This document shows positions 1 to 6,974 of a stretch of DNA of 15,841 bases, piece after piece. Numbering within the stretch: position 1 is the stretch's first letter; each line of letters starts with the position of its first letter. A program made the position numbers and the translations under genes. The DNA is from JAKFVA01 sp046155225 (lineage in GTDB: Bacteria > Pseudomonadota > Gammaproteobacteria > Burkholderiales > Burkholderiaceae_C), in the NCBI GenBank assembly GCA_046155225.1, contig JBJXED010000036.1, positions 1 through 15,841 on the forward strand, read 5' to 3'. The notes below the pieces were generated by a model. The model saw only the letters and a program-made list of their open reading frames with translations. It was not told the DNA's origin and ran no database searches.

Positions 1-1509
1 GCCGCAGGCGTGGCCAAAAGCAAGAGCGATCACGTAGTGATAGCAGGACATGATGGCGGCACGGGGGCTTCGCCCTGGTCGAGCATCAAACATGCGGGCA
101 GTCCGTGGGAAATTGGCCTGGCTGAAACCCAGCAAACCCTGGTGCTGAATCGGCTGCGTGGCCGGATTCGGGTACAGGCCGACGGCCAAATGAAAACCGG
201 CCGCGACGTGGTGATTGCAGCGCTGCTCGGTGCTGACGAAATGGGCTTTGCCACCGCGCCGTTGGTGGTGGAAGGCTGCATCATGATGCGCAAATGCCAC
301 CTGAATACTTGCCCGGTCGGCGTGGCAACGCAAGACCCCACATTGCGCAAAAAATTCGCTGGCAAGCCAGAGCATGTGGTGAACTATTTCTTCTTTATCG
401 CCGAAGAAGCGCGGCAACTGATGGCGCAACTCGGCATCAAGAAGTTTGACGACTTGATTGGCCGCGCCGATTTGCTGGATATGCAAAAAGGCCTGTCGCA
501 CTGGAAAGCGCGTGGGCTGGACTTCAGCCGTTTGTTTGCGCTGCCCAACACACCGGCAGAAGTGCCGCGTCGCCATGTCGAGAGCCAAGACCACGGCCTG
601 CACAAGGCGCTGGACATGGTGCTGATTGAAAAGTCCAGAGCGGCCATTGACAAGGGCCAAAAAGTGCACTTCATTGAAGTTGCGCGCAACGTCAATCGCT
701 CGGTAGGCGCTATGCTTTCGGGAGCACTCACCAAAGTGCACCCCGAGGGCTTGCCCGACGACACCATCCGCATTCAACTCGAAGGCACTGGCGGCCAGAG
801 TTTTGGCGCATTCCTCGCCAAAGGCATCACCTTGTATTTGATTGGCGATGCCAACGACTACACCGGCAAAGGCCTCTCGGGTGGCCGCGTGGTGGTGCGC
901 CCCAGCATCGACTTTCGCGGCGACGCGACCAAAAACACCATCGTCGGCAACACCGTTTTGTACGGTGCCACTACTGGCGAGGCGTACTTTCGCGGCGTGG
1001 CGGGTGAGCGTTTTGCGGTGCGCCTCTCGGGTGCCACGGCGGTGGTGGAAGGCACCGGCGACCACGGCTGTGAATACATGACCGGCGGCACCGTGGCCGT
1101 GCTGGGCAAAACCGGGCGCAACTTTGCTGCTGGAATGAGCGGCGGCGTGGCGTATGTGTACGACGAAGACGGCCAGTTTGCCCAGCGCTGCAACACCGCC
1201 ATGGTCACGCTTGAATCGGTACTGCCTGCCAAAGAGCAAGCCGCTTATGTGGACAAAGCCGTTTGGCATCGCGGCGAGTCAGACGAGGCGCAATTGAAAA
1301 AACTGCTCGAAGACCACAACCGCTGGACTGGCTCGGCACGCGCGCGCGAATTGCTGGACAACTGGGAGGCCGCACGCAGCAAATTCGTCAAAGTGTTCCC
1401 CACCGAATACAAGCGGGCGCTGGGCGAAATTCATGCCAAAAAAGCGCCGATTACGCACGCTCCGCATGTGACTGCCGCTCCCGTTAGCGTAGCGGTATCG
1501 GCCAAATAA
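1..1509 (+). CDS. gltB: Glutamate synthase [NADPH] large subunit, C-terminal part (5' end outside window)
   Basis: This is the last 502 codons of the large (alpha) subunit of glutamate synthase, which with GltD converts 2-oxoglutarate plus glutamine to two glutamates in the cytoplasm. The frame is open from base 1, so the gene is cut by the window edge; the GTG at 10 is an internal Val codon. Visible features are the GHDGGTGASP segment of the FMN-binding synthase domain and the 3Fe-4S cysteines in a CX5CX4C pattern, with the first Cys codon at 277-279 and the motif reading KCHLNTCPVGVATQD. From about base 780 onward come the glycine-rich repeats of the GXGXG C-terminal domain (EGTGGQSFGAF, GKGLSGGRVVV, MTGGTVAVLG, GMSGGVAYVYDEDG). 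The family is about 1500 residues, so roughly the N-terminal two thirds, including the glutaminase domain, lie upstream. The Ala/Val-rich last 25 residues look like a disordered tail. gltD follows after 26 nt. Confidence 0.96.
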   Translation, partial: AAGVAKSKSDHVVIAGHDGGTGASPWSSIKHAGSPWEIGLAETQQTLVLNRLRGRIRVQADGQMKTGRDVVIAALLGADEMGFATAPLVVEGCIMMRKCHLNTCPVGVATQDPTLRKKFAGKPEHVVNYFFFIAEEARQLMAQLGIKKFDDLIGRADLLDMQKGLSHWKARGLDFSRLFALPNTPAEVPRRHVESQDHGLHKALDMVLIEKSRAAIDKGQKVHFIEVARNVNRSVGAMLSGALTKVHPEGLPDDTIRIQLEGTGGQSFGAFLAKGITLYLIGDANDYTGKGLSGGRVVVRPSIDFRGDATKNTIVGNTVLYGATTGEAYFRGVAGERFAVRLSGATAVVEGTGDHGCEYMTGGTVAVLGKTGRNFAAGMSGGVAYVYDEDGQFAQRCNTAMVTLESVLPAKEQAAYVDKAVWHRGESDEAQLKKLLEDHNRWTGSARARELLDNWEAARSKFVKVFPTEYKRALGEIHAKKAPITHAPHVTAAPVSVAVSAK

Positions 1510-1535
1510 TCCAGCCTTAAAGCAAGACAACCATC

Positions 1536-3014
1536 ATGGCAAAAATCACTGGTTTCATGGAATACGAGCGCGTCGAAGAAGGCTACATGCCCGTCGCCCA
1601 GCGCCTGAAGAATTACAACGAGTTTGTGATCGGTTTGGACGAGGCCGCCGCCAAAGTGCAAAGCGCGCGCTGCATGGACTGCGGCACGCCGTTTTGCAAC
1701 AGCGGCTGCCCGGTCAACAACATCATTCCGGACTTCAACAATCTGGTCTATGAAGGCGACTGGAAGAACGCCATCAAGGTGCTGCACAGCACCAACAACT
1801 TCCCTGAATTCACTGGCCGCATTTGCCCCGCGCCCTGCGAGGCAGCGTGTACCTTGAACGTGAACGACGACGCGGTGGGCATCAAAAGCATTGAGCACGC
1901 CATCATTGACAAAGCCTGGGCCGAGGGCTGGGTTACGCCGCGCCCGGCCAAGTACCAGACTGGCAAAAAAGTCGCGGTGGTCGGCTCGGGCCCGGCGGGC
2001 ATGGCGGCGGCGCAGCAACTCGCCCGCGCCGGGCATGCGGTCACGGTGTTTGAAAAGAACGACCGCATTGGCGGCTTGCTGCGTTACGGCATCCCGGATT
2101 TCAAAATGGAAAAAAGCCATATCGACCGCCGCGTCGTGCAAATGCAGGCCGAGGGCGTCACCTTCCGCACCGGCGTGATGGTCGGCACGCTGCCCAAAGA
2201 CACCAAAGTCACTAACTGGGCGAAGGAAACCATCAGCCCCGAGCAACTGAAGCAAGACTACGACGCCGTGCTGCTGACCGGCGGTGCCGAGCAGTCGCGC
2301 GACCTGCCGGTGCCGGGGCGCGATTTAGACGGCGTGCATTTCGCCATGGAATTTCTGCCGCAGCAAAACAAGGTGAACGCCGGCGACAAAGTCAAAGGCC
2401 AGTTGATGGCCACCGGCAAACACGTGGTGGTCATCGGCGGCGGCGACACCGGCAGCGACTGCGTCGGCACCAGCAACCGCCACGGCGCGGCCAGCGTGAC
2501 GCAGTTTGAGCTGCTGCCGCAGCCACCCGAGGTCGAAGACCGGCCAATGGTCTGGCCGTATTGGCCGATCAAGCTGCGCACCTCCAGCAGCCACGAGGAA
2601 GGTTGCGAGCGCGAATTTGCCATCGCCACCAAAGAACTGATTGCGGGCGAAGGCAAAGACAAAGGCAAAGTCAAAGCGCTGAAAACCGTGCGGCTGGAGT
2701 GGCAGGGCGGCAAGATGACCGAGGTGCCCGGCAGTGAGCACACCCAGCCCGCCGACTTGGTGCTGCTGGCGATGGGTTTTGTCTCGCCGGTAGCCAGCGT
2801 GCTGGACAGCTTTGGCATTGCCAAAGATGCGCGCGGCAACGCCAAAGCCAGCACGGACTTCACCGGCGGCTACCAGACCAATGTGGCCAAAGTGTTTGCG
2901 GCGGGAGACATCCGGCGCGGCCAAAGCCTGGTGGTCTGGGCGATTCGGGAAGGGCGGCAGGCGGCGCGGGCGGTCGACGAGTTTCTGATGGGATTCAGCG
3001 ACTTGCCGCGCTAG
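1536..3014 (+). CDS. gltD: Glutamate synthase [NADPH] small subunit
   Basis: The 492-residue beta subunit takes electrons from NADPH through FAD and passes them via Fe-S clusters to the FMN of GltB. The N-terminal domain has two cysteine groups typical of the family: C46, C49, C54 and C58 (CMDCGTPFCNSGC), and C97, C101 and C105 (CPAPCEAAC). The FAD-binding dinucleotide fold starts at VAVVGSGPAG (about 146-155), and the NADPH-binding fold is marked by VVVIGGGDTGSDC (about 297-309). A C-terminal segment, FAAGDIRRGQSLVVWAIREG, closes the second FAD contact. Length is close to E. coli GltD (about 470). The ATG follows the gltB stop by 26 nt with only a weak purine-rich stretch upstream, so the two genes are probably co-transcribed. 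No strong intrinsic terminator is visible directly after the stop; the first good one is about 240 nt downstream. Confidence 0.97.
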   Translation: MAKITGFMEYERVEEGYMPVAQRLKNYNEFVIGLDEAAAKVQSARCMDCGTPFCNSGCPVNNIIPDFNNLVYEGDWKNAIKVLHSTNNFPEFTGRICPAPCEAACTLNVNDDAVGIKSIEHAIIDKAWAEGWVTPRPAKYQTGKKVAVVGSGPAGMAAAQQLARAGHAVTVFEKNDRIGGLLRYGIPDFKMEKSHIDRRVVQMQAEGVTFRTGVMVGTLPKDTKVTNWAKETISPEQLKQDYDAVLLTGGAEQSRDLPVPGRDLDGVHFAMEFLPQQNKVNAGDKVKGQLMATGKHVVVIGGGDTGSDCVGTSNRHGAASVTQFELLPQPPEVEDRPMVWPYWPIKLRTSSSHEEGCEREFAIATKELIAGEGKDKGKVKALKTVRLEWQGGKMTEVPGSEHTQPADLVLLAMGFVSPVASVLDSFGIAKDARGNAKASTDFTGGYQTNVAKVFAAGDIRRGQSLVVWAIREGRQAARAVDEFLMGFSDLPR

Positions 3015-3055
3015 AGGCTTTTAGGGGGATTTTGCTGCGTTTATATATAAAAACA

Positions 3056-3105
3056 GCTTGTAGCCAAGGTGATAATTGCTTTTATTGCTATTAATTCTGT
3101 AGTAC
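3056..3105 (+). repeat. Degenerate dispersed repeat-like 50-mer, copy 1
   Basis: These 50 bases align without gaps to 14363-14412 with 33 identical positions. The match is concentrated in the outer blocks, which share GC-TGT-GCC at the left end and TTGC-T-TAT followed by GCTAT-AAT and GTAGT to the right. The middle ten bases differ. Both copies sit between genes in AT-rich sequence. The pattern of a conserved AGCTAT-rich end with a variable centre recalls short AT-rich repeats that I remember as scattered through Comamonadaceae genomes. That link is from memory and untested. Confidence 0.4.
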
Positions 3106-3213
3106 TTTAGGCATTTCTGGTGTGTTCGGGGGGCAATTGCGCGTTCTCTTTTGCTCCGCCGCAATTCTCGAATGCTGACCCGAGCGCCGATTCCCACAGC
3201 CTTTCGATGCTTT

Positions 3214-3242
3214 TTGCCGACAGGCTGCTCACTGAGTACATT
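3214..3242 (+). promoter_or_regulatory. Candidate sigma70-type promoter upstream of mlaF
   Basis: A TTGCCG hexamer (3214-3219) lies 17 nt before TACATT (3237-3242). Each matches its consensus (TTGACA, TATAAT) at 4 of 6 positions, and the spacing is ideal. The predicted transcript start would fall near 3249, on the ATG at 3248 and just upstream of the hairpin at 3257-3286. If the promoter is real, mlaF cannot start efficiently at 3248, and the hairpin lies in the mlaF leader. A match of this quality can occur by chance in 230 nt, so this is only a candidate. Confidence 0.3.
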
Positions 3243-3256
3243 CCCTTATGATTGGC

Positions 3257-3286
3257 ACGCCGGAGGTGATTCCGGCGTTTTGTTTT
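3257..3286 (+). terminator. Intrinsic terminator-like hairpin containing a strong Shine-Dalgarno sequence
   Basis: A perfect 8-bp GC-rich stem, ACGCCGGA (3257-3264) with TCCGGCGT (3271-3278), closes a 6-nt loop GGTGAT. It is followed directly by a T-rich tract (TTTGTTTT, 3279-3286), the classic form of a rho-independent terminator on the + strand. The reverse strand lacks a T tract. The right edge of the left arm plus the loop spells GGAGGTGAT (3262-3270), a nine-base complement of the 16S rRNA 3' end, with no start codon at usable spacing after it. It could end the gltBD transcript or a small RNA, or act as an attenuator for mlaF. It overlaps the coding frame if mlaF begins at ATG 3248, which argues for the later start. 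Confidence 0.7.
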
Positions 3287-3301
3287 CTGGGTGCACCGCC
3301 T

Positions 3302-4138
3302 TTGATTTCCCTGCCACCGCCGCTGGTCGAGTTTCGTGATGTCGCTTTTGCCTATGGCGACGGCGGCCGGTTGATTCTGGACGGCATTTCGCTGACTGTC
3401 CCTCAAGGCAAAGTCACTGCATTGATGGGTGCCTCAGGCGGCGGCAAAACCACCTTGCTCAGGCTGATTGGCGGCCAGATCAAAGCCCAGCGGGGCGAGG
3501 TGTTGTTTGATGGCCGAGATATCGGCCCGATGAACCCGGCTGATTTGTACGCCGCCCGTCGCCGCATGGGCATGCTCTTCCAGTTTGGCGCGCTGTTCAC
3601 CGATTTGAATGTGTTTGACAACGTCGCCTTTGCGCTGCGCGAGCACACCCGGCTGCCCGAGGCGCTGGTGCGCGACATTGTGCTTATGAAGCTCAACGCG
3701 GTGGGCCTGCGCGGCGCGCGTGATTTGATGCCGTCGGAAATCTCGGGCGGCATGGCGCGCCGGGTCGCACTGGCCCGGGCCATCGTGCTGGACCCTGAAC
3801 TCATCCTGTACGACGAGCCGTTCGCCGGGCTCGACCCGATTTCGCTCGGCACGGCGGCACAACTCATCCGGAAATTAAACGATACCCTGGGCATCACCAG
3901 CATCGTGGTCTCGCATGACCTGGAGGAAACCTTCCGCATTGCCGACCAGGTGGTGGTGCTGGCGAACGGCAAAATCGCTGCGCAGGGCACGCCAGATGAA
4001 GTGCGTCAGTCGGCCGACCCCCTGGTGCACCAGTTTGTCCATGCCCAGGCCGACGGCCCGGTGCGCTTTCACTACCCTGGCCCGTCAGTGCAAGACGACT
4101 TCAGTGCCGGCTTGCCGCTGCAAAAGGACGCCGCATGA
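3302..4138 (+). CDS. mlaF: Phospholipid transport ABC ATPase MlaF
   Basis: MlaF is the cytoplasmic ATPase of the inner-membrane MlaFEDB complex, which powers phospholipid trafficking to maintain outer-membrane lipid asymmetry. With a TTG start at 3302 the protein is 278 residues (E. coli MlaF is 269). It shows Walker A GASGGGKTT (43-51), Q-loop FQFGALF (Q94), signature SGGMARR (148-154), Walker B LILYDE (E172) and the switch His in VVSHDLEE (H205). SGGMA rather than SGGQ and the FQFGALF segment are typical of MlaF. Start choice: an in-frame ATG at 3248 gives 296 residues but would translate through the terminator-like hairpin and lacks a good ribosome site, whereas TTG 3302 has GGGTG 8 nt upstream and leaves a usual-length N-terminus before LVEFRDV. 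The start remains uncertain. The stop overlaps the mlaE start as ATGA. Confidence 0.93.
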   Translation: MISLPPPLVEFRDVAFAYGDGGRLILDGISLTVPQGKVTALMGASGGGKTTLLRLIGGQIKAQRGEVLFDGRDIGPMNPADLYAARRRMGMLFQFGALFTDLNVFDNVAFALREHTRLPEALVRDIVLMKLNAVGLRGARDLMPSEISGGMARRVALARAIVLDPELILYDEPFAGLDPISLGTAAQLIRKLNDTLGITSIVVSHDLEETFRIADQVVVLANGKIAAQGTPDEVRQSADPLVHQFVHAQADGPVRFHYPGPSVQDDFSAGLPLQKDAA

Positions 4139-4917
4139 GCTGGTGGAACCCGTCCGATCTCGGCTTTGCCTTGCGCAGCCAGCTGGCAGAGCTGGGTTAC
4201 GCCGCCAAATTGCTGCTGCGCCTGACCCGTACCTTGGGGGGCAGCCTGCGCCGCTTGGGATTGGTCAGCGACCAGCTGCACTTTTTAGGCAACTATTCGC
4301 TGGCCATCATCATGGTCTCGGGCCTGTTCATTGGGCTGGTGCTGGGTTTACAGGGTTACTACACCTTGCAGCGCTACGGCTCGTCGGAAGCGCTGGGCTT
4401 GCTGGTGGCGCTGAGTTTGGTGCGCGAGCTAGGGCCGGTGGTGACCGGGCTGTTGTTTGCCGGACGGGCGGGCACCTCGCTCACCGCCGAGATTGGTCTC
4501 ATGAAAGCCGGTGAGCAATTGAGCGCCATGGAAATGATGGCCGTCGATCCGGTGCAACGCATTCTGGCGCCGCGTTTTTGGGCCGGCATTGTGGCCATGC
4601 CCTTGCTCGCTGCGGTTTTCTCGGCGGTCGGCATCATGGGCGGCTGGCTGGTCGGGGTGGTGCTCATCGGTGTGGATTCGGGCGCGTTCTGGGGCCAGAT
4701 GCAGGGCGGTGTCGATGTGTGGCGCGACGTCGGCAACGGTATCTTGAAGAGTTTTGTGTTTGGCGTGACGGTCACGTTCATCGCTTTGCTACAGGGCTAC
4801 GAGGCGCAGCCGACGCCCGAGGGCGTCTCGCGTGCGACTACCCGGACGGTGGTGGTCGCGTCATTGGCAGTTTTGGGGCTGGACTTTGTCCTTACCGCCC
4901 TCATGTTCAGTATCTAG
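4135..4917 (+). CDS. mlaE: Phospholipid transport permease MlaE
   Basis: MlaE is the inner-membrane permease of the MlaFEDB complex; it forms the dimeric core that hands lipid to or from the MlaD ring. The 260-residue length equals the family norm. The N-terminus carries an amphipathic region followed by hydrophobic segments around residues 52-75 (NYSLAIIMVSGLFIGLVLG), 88-110, 146-180 and 190-200, and a final one at about 235-258. The family hallmark VRELGPVVTGLLFAGRAG lies near 95-112, followed by EIGLMKAGEQLSAMEMM, the coupling-helix region that contacts MlaF. Its ATG overlaps the mlaF stop by 4 nt, implying translational coupling and matched stoichiometry. mlaD follows after 9 nt with an AGGGG ribosome site formed across the mlaE stop codon. 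Confidence 0.96.
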   Translation: MSWWNPSDLGFALRSQLAELGYAAKLLLRLTRTLGGSLRRLGLVSDQLHFLGNYSLAIIMVSGLFIGLVLGLQGYYTLQRYGSSEALGLLVALSLVRELGPVVTGLLFAGRAGTSLTAEIGLMKAGEQLSAMEMMAVDPVQRILAPRFWAGIVAMPLLAAVFSAVGIMGGWLVGVVLIGVDSGAFWGQMQGGVDVWRDVGNGILKSFVFGVTVTFIALLQGYEAQPTPEGVSRATTRTVVVASLAVLGLDFVLTALMFSI

Positions 4918-4926
4918 GGGTTTGGC

Positions 4927-5418
4927 ATGTTGCGTTCAAAAAACGATATTTGGGTGGGCTTGTTCGTGCTGCTGGGCGGCGCTGCGGTGCTGTTCCTGGC
5001 CTTGCAATCGGCGAATTTGCTGAGCCTCAACCTTGACAGCACTTACAGCGTCACGAGCAAATTCGACAATATTGGCGGCCTGAAGGCGCGCGCCGCAGTC
5101 AAAAGTGCTGGCGTGGTGGTGGGACGGGTCGAGTCGATCGGTTTTGACGACAAATCTTTCCAGGCCACAGTCAAACTGGCACTCAATACGCGCTACAAGT
5201 TTCCCAAGGACAGCTCGCTCAAAATCCTCACCAGCGGTTTGCTCGGCGAGCAATACATAGGCGTCGAAGCGGGCGCGGATGCAGTGAATTTGAACGCTGG
5301 CGACACCATCATCGCCACGCAATCGGCCGTTGTGCTGGAAAATCTCATCAGCCAATTTTTGTACAACAAGGCCGCAGAGGGCGGCCCCCCCCCCGCAGCG
5401 AGTACGTCCAAAAAATGA
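4927..5418 (+). CDS. mlaD: MCE-domain phospholipid-binding protein MlaD
   Basis: MlaD is anchored in the inner membrane and forms a periplasmic hexameric ring through which phospholipid passes between MlaE and MlaC. The 163-residue product has one membrane anchor (about residues 8-28, IWVGLFVLLGGAAVLFLAL) and one MCE domain (about 39-117, with YSVTSKFDNIGGLKARAAVKSAG and the GLLGEQYIGVE segment). A hydrophobic C-terminal helix (VVLENLISQFLYNKAA) matches the pore-lining helix of the family. It is slightly shorter than E. coli MlaD (183). The last 13 residues, EGGPPPAASTSKK, are encoded across a run of ten C (5385-5394), where a length change would alter the C-terminus. The stop overlaps the mlaA start (ATGA). 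Start: ATG 4927 with AGGGG (4916-4920) 6 nt upstream. Confidence 0.95.
   Translation: MLRSKNDIWVGLFVLLGGAAVLFLALQSANLLSLNLDSTYSVTSKFDNIGGLKARAAVKSAGVVVGRVESIGFDDKSFQATVKLALNTRYKFPKDSSLKILTSGLLGEQYIGVEAGADAVNLNAGDTIIATQSAVVLENLISQFLYNKAAEGGPPPAASTSKK
5385..5394 (+). repeat. Homopolymer run of ten C in the mlaD 3' end
   Basis: Ten consecutive C bases encode PPP plus flanking codon parts in the MlaD tail. It is the longest single-base run I noticed in the window. In the sequence as given the frame is intact and ends at 5416-5418. One extra C would join the mlaD frame to the mlaA frame with no stop between; one C fewer would move it to a frame that stays open to about 5821. It could be a slippage site, or a place where the reported length is a sequencing error. 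Confidence 0.85.
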
Positions 5419-6206
5419 ACCACAATCTTGCCCCCAGGTCCGCACCTGTGCGCCTTGCCTCAGCCTACCGCGTGATGCTTGCTGCAGTTGTACTGACCCT
5501 ACTGGCTGGCTGCGCCACTGGTCCTGGCCGAATGCCGCAAGACCCTTACGAGCCATACAACCGCAGCATGTTTCGTTTCAACGAGCGGGTCGATGCCGCT
5601 GTCGTCAAGCCCGTGGCCCAGGTTTATCAAGATGTGGTGCCGCCGTTGGCGCGCGACGGCGTTCGCAATTTCTTCACCAATCTGACCGAGCCCTGGTCAT
5701 TGGTGAACAACGTCTTGCAACTCAAAATTCAGCAGGCCGGGGAAACCTCGATCCGCTTTGGCGTCAATACCATTTTCGGCTTGGGTGGCCTGCTCGACAT
5801 TGCCAGCGAACTGGGTATTGACCGCCATCCCGAGGACTTCGGCCAGACGCTTGGGCACTACCGGGTGGTTACCGGGCCTTACCTGGTGCTGCCGCTGCTG
5901 GGGCCCTCCACCTTGCGCGACACGCTGGCTTTGGGCGTGGATTCGGCGGGCAGCGTGGTGGCCAACGTGAATGACGTCGCGGTCCGCAACACGGCCTATG
6001 TTCTTAAAGGGGTGCAAGTCAGGGCCGATCTGCTGCGCGTCGGCGCGGTGCTGGACGAAGCCTCGCTTGACAAATACAGCTTCACACGGGACGCGCACAT
6101 GCAACGCCGCCGCAGTGAGCTGTTTGACGGCAATCTGCCTGAGGACGCCGCGCCGCCTGCAGCGGCTGGCTCGGCAAGCATTGACAAACCAAGCCCCGGT
6201 AAATAG
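5415..6206 (+). CDS. mlaA: Outer-membrane lipoprotein MlaA (VacJ)
   Basis: MlaA sits in the outer membrane, usually with a porin, and removes mislocalised phospholipid from the outer leaflet, passing it to MlaC. The 263-residue precursor begins with a basic N-region, a hydrophobic stretch (MLAAVVLTLL, 21-30) and a lipobox LLAGC with C33 as lipidation site. Ala follows the Cys, not Asp, which fits sorting to the outer membrane. The VacJ hallmark DPYEPYNRSMFRFNERVD begins at residue 43, and later family segments include NVLQLK, RFGVNTIFGLGGLLDIA and the GHYRVVTGPYLVLPLLGPS region. The length fits the family (E. coli about 250). The gene overlaps mlaD by 4 nt. In E. coli mlaA is unlinked; here it lies between mlaD and mlaC, making the locus self-contained. 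A later Met (residue 21) is too close to the lipobox to be the start. Confidence 0.95.
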   Translation: MNHNLAPRSAPVRLASAYRVMLAAVVLTLLAGCATGPGRMPQDPYEPYNRSMFRFNERVDAAVVKPVAQVYQDVVPPLARDGVRNFFTNLTEPWSLVNNVLQLKIQQAGETSIRFGVNTIFGLGGLLDIASELGIDRHPEDFGQTLGHYRVVTGPYLVLPLLGPSTLRDTLALGVDSAGSVVANVNDVAVRNTAYVLKGVQVRADLLRVGAVLDEASLDKYSFTRDAHMQRRRSELFDGNLPEDAAPPAAAGSASIDKPSPGK

Positions 6207-6312
6207 CGTATCCATTGGTTTTACATGCGCTGGGCGGCAGGCACCGCGTCTGCGCCATTCGCTTCTCACACGTTAATGCTCCGGGGACTTCCCCACTTTA
6301 GAAAGCCTCATC

Positions 6313-6960
6313 ATGAATCGACGTTGTTTTGGGTTGTCTGCTACGCGCGGCGTTGCCGCCACCTTGTTGGTGCTTGCGGCCTTGAGCGCGCCGTTGGCAC
6401 ATGCCGCCGACGAAAAGCCCGATGAATTCATCCAGCGCTTGTCCACCGACGTGCTCACCACCATCAAGGCCGACAAGTCACTCCAAGGCGGCGACACGAC
6501 CAAGCTGGTGGCCTTGGTCGACAGTAAAGTCCTGCCGCATTTGAACTTTCTCCGCATGACCGCAGCTGCTGTGGGCCCTGGCTGGCGGCAAGCGACGCCT
6601 GCACAGCAAAAGCGCTTGCAGGAAGAATTCAAAACACTGTTGGTGCGCACCTATTCAGGCGCCTTGTCGCAAATCAGTGACCAGACCGTGGTGGTCAAGC
6701 CCTTGCGCGGCAGTGCCGACGAAAAAGACGTGCTGGTGAGGACCGAAGTACGTGGCCGCGGCGACCCCATACAGCTGGACTACCGCTTGGAGAAAACCCC
6801 GGGTGAAGGTGCAGGGTGGAAAATCTACAACCTGAATGTGCTCGGCGTGTGGCTGGTCGAGACCTACCGCAGCCAGTTTGCGCAAGAAATCAACGTCAAT
6901 GGTGTTGAGGGCTTGATCGCTTCGCTTTCGGCGCGCAACAAAACCAACGCCCAAAAATAA
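6313..6960 (+). CDS. mlaC: Periplasmic phospholipid carrier MlaC
   Basis: MlaC is the soluble periplasmic shuttle that carries phospholipid between outer-membrane MlaA and inner-membrane MlaFEDB. The 215-residue precursor (E. coli about 211) has a Sec signal peptide: Arg-rich start MNRRC, a hydrophobic core (about 14-27) and an AHA cleavage site after residue 31. The mature part starts with ADEKPDEFIQRLSTDVLTTIKAD, the usual opening of the family, followed by VLPHLNFLRMTAAAVGPGWRQATPAQQKRL and the C-terminal WKIYNLNVLGVWLVETYRSQF segment characteristic of the MlaC/Ttg2D fold. A 106-nt spacer separates it from mlaA, the largest gap inside the mla cluster; it contains a small GGGG-ACTT-CCCC hairpin (6283-6294) but no T tract. 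mlaB follows after 14 nt. Confidence 0.95.
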   Translation: MNRRCFGLSATRGVAATLLVLAALSAPLAHAADEKPDEFIQRLSTDVLTTIKADKSLQGGDTTKLVALVDSKVLPHLNFLRMTAAAVGPGWRQATPAQQKRLQEEFKTLLVRTYSGALSQISDQTVVVKPLRGSADEKDVLVRTEVRGRGDPIQLDYRLEKTPGEGAGWKIYNLNVLGVWLVETYRSQFAQEINVNGVEGLIASLSARNKTNAQK

Positions 6961-6974
6961 GGCAGGTTCAACCC

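Larger units (their letters stand above)
3015..3301 (+). other. Intergenic region between gltD and mlaF
   Basis: This is the longest gene-free stretch in the window (287 nt if mlaF starts at 3302, 233 nt if it starts at 3248). It is visibly more AT-rich than its surroundings, especially 3036-3110. It holds a repeat-like 50-mer (3056-3105), a 7-bp inverted repeat AATTGCG/CGCAATT (3135-3141 and 3160-3166) with a long loop, a candidate promoter (3214-3242) and an intrinsic-terminator-like hairpin (3257-3286). I find no convincing protein-coding frame or tRNA. A short non-coding transcript ending at the hairpin is possible but unproven. Confidence 0.6.

Noticed and set aside
1431..2255. Long open frames on the minus strand opposite gltB/gltD (also 9501-10535, 11655-12476 and 12544-13629).
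   Set aside because: These are antisense shadows caused by GC-rich codon bias in well-supported + strand genes. Their translations are Arg/His/Ala-rich with no recognisable domains.
3135..3166. AATTGCG/CGCAATT inverted repeat in the gltD-mlaF spacer as a terminator or operator.
   Set aside because: An 18-nt loop, a weak stem and no T tract; as an operator the half-sites match no regulator I recognise.
5330..5821. An alternative + frame overlapping the mlaD end and mlaA.
   Set aside because: It has no family features and overlaps two strongly supported Mla genes; it matters only as the frame entered if the C run lost one base.
6181..6209. A perfect TTGACA hexamer (6181-6186) at the end of mlaA, as a possible promoter for mlaC-mlaB.
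   Set aside because: The best -10 at 17 nt spacing is TAGCGT, only 3 of 6 matches, and the hexamer encodes conserved-frame residues of mlaA. It remains possible but is not supported enough to list.
6283..6294. GGGG-ACTT-CCCC hairpin in the mlaA-mlaC spacer as a terminator.
   Set aside because: The stem is only 4 bp and there is no T tract; the downstream genes clearly belong to the same cluster.
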